Assembly (NCBI GenBank): GCA_964580055.1 | Contig: CAZOJI010000020.1 | Span: forward strand, 13,078-77,077 | Source: JBDGYW01 sp964580055 | Lineage (GTDB): Bacteria; Gemmatimonadota; Gemmatimonadetes; Gemmatimonadales; GWC2-71-9 | Length of the DNA stretch: 64,000 nt | Direction: 5' to 3' | Shown here: piece after piece, positions 62,837 to 64,000 of the stretch | How positions within the stretch are numbered: the first letter of the stretch is position 1 | Layout: every line of letters begins with the position of its first letter | The notes under the pieces: model-generated | Told to the model about the DNA's origin: nothing | Database searches by the model: none | What the model saw: the letters and a program-made list of their open reading frames with translations, nothing else | Position numbers and translations under genes: made by a program

Positions 62837-63934
62837 GTGAGATTGATTCTGAGTCTTGTTTTGTTTGCAGCGTTTTTCTGCATAACTAGCGCCGTCGCAC
62901 AGGAGCCTGACGCCGCGGGAGAGGTTCCCGGTGTCCTTTTCTCGTCCCACGAGCTACTGAACATGACGATCGAGGCACCTTTCCGATCGGTATTCCGCCA
63001 GAGAGGTCAGGATAGCGACGACCATGACGCCGTTCTGCGATACGATACGCCCGGCGGTGGCGAAACGGTGCTCGACATCGAAGTGAGGACGCGCGGCAAA
63101 TTCAGGCTCAAGCGCTCCACTTGCCGGTTTCCGCCGATTCGATTGGACATCAAGACCAGCAAGGCCGAAAACACCTTGTTCGCTGGAGAAGACAAACTCA
63201 AGCTGGTCACCCACTGCCAGGACAACCGCTCCGATTACGAACAGTACGTACTCAAGGAGTACCTCGTCTATCGAATCTTCAATTTGCTCACGGACATGAG
63301 CTTCCAGGTGCGGCTCGCGCGCGTCACCTACACCTACACCGACGACGACCGGGACTCGTTGACCCGGTATGCATTCTTGATAGAGGACGAAGACCATGTG
63401 GCCCTGCGCAACGGCTGGGAGGCTCTAGAGGTCGTTCAGGTCCAGCCCGCGTATTACGATCAGGCGCAATTGAACCTGGTAGAGATATTCGAATATATGA
63501 TAGGAAACACGGACTGGGACGCGTTCAAGAGCGCCCCCGATGAGGACGACTGCTGCCACAACGTAAAGGTGGTGGGGCACGCGAGCGGACCGGTTTTCCC
63601 GGTGCCGTACGACTTCGACTTCTCGGGCATTGTGGATGCCCGCTACGCTACACCCGATCCCTCCCTGGGCATCCGGCATGTGAGACAACGACAGTACCGC
63701 GGCATATGCAAGCCTCGTGAGACAATCGACGCTACGCTACAGGTATTTTTCGAGCATGAGGATGCGATCTATGAGCTATATCGACAGCAAGAGGGGCTCG
63801 AAGAGCGCACTGTAGAACGGTCGATCGATTACATCGAAGAGTTCTATGAGATAATCCGAAACCCTCGCAGCGTGCGGAGTAGGATCGAGAGGGACTGTAG
63901 GAGGGGGGGAGGGGGGGGGAATGATGAATGGTGA
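62837..63934 (+). CDS. Secreted protein, possibly CotH kinase-like
   Basis: 365 residues from the GTG at 62837, which is preceded by AGGAGGT; a GTG at 62831 is also open. A signal peptide ends near SAVAQ. The body contains KLVTHCQDNRSDYEQYVLKE, FEYMIGNTDWDAFKSAP and PVPYDFDFSGIVDARYA. The order and the GNTDWD and DFDFSG segments resemble the CotH kinase core, but sequence similarity is low and I cannot assert kinase activity. The end (RRGGGGGNDEW) is encoded by a G-tract and the first units of the downstream heptamer repeat, so the native stop may have been lost. Confidence 0.65.
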   Translation: MRLILSLVLFAAFFCITSAVAQEPDAAGEVPGVLFSSHELLNMTIEAPFRSVFRQRGQDSDDHDAVLRYDTPGGGETVLDIEVRTRGKFRLKRSTCRFPPIRLDIKTSKAENTLFAGEDKLKLVTHCQDNRSDYEQYVLKEYLVYRIFNLLTDMSFQVRLARVTYTYTDDDRDSLTRYAFLIEDEDHVALRNGWEALEVVQVQPAYYDQAQLNLVEIFEYMIGNTDWDAFKSAPDEDDCCHNVKVVGHASGPVFPVPYDFDFSGIVDARYATPDPSLGIRHVRQRQYRGICKPRETIDATLQVFFEHEDAIYELYRQQEGLEERTVERSIDYIEEFYEIIRNPRSVRSRIERDCRRGGGGGNDEW

Positions 63935-64000
63935 ATGGTGAATGATGAATGATGAATGGTGAATGGTGAATGATGAATGGTGAATGATGAATGGTGAATG
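63919..64000 (+). repeat. Heptamer tandem repeat GAATG(A/G)T, at least 11 copies
   Basis: Eleven full 7-base units and a partial twelfth, GAATGAT or GAATGGT, run without interruption to the window edge, so the total length is unknown. Only the sixth base alternates. An upstream G-rich tract (63900-63918) abuts it. The first units encode the last residues and stop of the secreted protein gene. Confidence 0.95.

Noticed and set aside
1..64000. Mobile elements, prophage, integrons, tRNA or rRNA genes
   Set aside because: No transposase or integrase motif, no terminal inverted repeats, no tRNA-like cloverleaf and no rRNA sequence was recognised on either strand.

Overview
The window looks like a chromosomal segment of a GC-rich Gram-negative bacterium. 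Gemmatimonadota is the best guess. The support is a combination, not a marker gene: a SusC/SusD pair in a GC-rich genome, a sortilin/BNR-repeat secreted protein, DUF5916 and M14 secreted proteins, several Tat signal peptides, and small lipoproteins shaped like a TonB plug domain. No rRNA, tRNA, phage, transposase or CRISPR array was seen.

Layout. (1) 1-4.2 kb: the 3' part of a beta-propeller/tricorn-like/gamma-glutamyltransferase fusion, a small PH-like protein and a DUF819 membrane protein. (2) 4.3-10.7 kb: a hybrid sensor kinase followed by a tight three-gene set: a B12-binding radical SAM enzyme, a protein with a novel N-terminus plus TPRs, and a SAM methyltransferase-like protein. (3) 10.7-21.1 kb: a secreted M14 peptidase, dodecin, a 1025-residue BNR/sortilin-like protein, a second B12 radical SAM enzyme, phosphoglucose isomerase and a Tat-exported class V aminotransferase. 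(4) 21.5-36.7 kb: one long, almost gapless operon. It encodes a KorAB-type 2-oxoacid:ferredoxin oxidoreductase, an unrecognised 327-residue protein, RnfB, a 1688-residue PFOR-like enzyme with extra domains, RnfC-D-G-E-A, a 56-residue four-cysteine membrane protein that resembles the Na+-NQR maturation factor NqrM, and the flavin transferase ApbE. A Memo/AmrB gene follows. (5) 37.6-41.6 kb: a 1.1 kb gene-poor stretch with decayed coding sequence, a second hybrid kinase and a probable HTH regulator. (6) 41.6-49.2 kb: a beta-lactamase-fold protein with altered catalytic motifs fused to a TonB C-terminal domain, then amino-acid enzymes (cystathionine synthase/lyase type, threonine synthase, carbon-nitrogen hydrolase, M20 amidohydrolase) and a methyltransferase. 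(7) 49.2-64 kb: a surface/nutrient-uptake region with a broken lipoprotein gene, an orphan plug protein, SusC, SusD, an M14 peptidase, a DUF5916 protein, small lipoproteins and a possible CotH-like protein. It ends in a heptamer tandem repeat.

How the genes may work together. In the large operon, two different 2-oxoacid oxidoreductases would reduce ferredoxin. Rnf would pass those electrons to NAD+ while moving ions, or run in reverse. ApbE would attach FMN to the visible TGAT motifs of RnfG and RnfD. The 56-residue protein may mature the RnfA/RnfE iron-sulfur site. The 327-residue protein has no assigned role. Almost every junction in this operon overlaps or abuts, which argues for a single co-assembled electron-transfer module. 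It is the strongest candidate here for an under-described system. The 6.9-10.7 kb radical SAM/TPR/methyltransferase set is the second.
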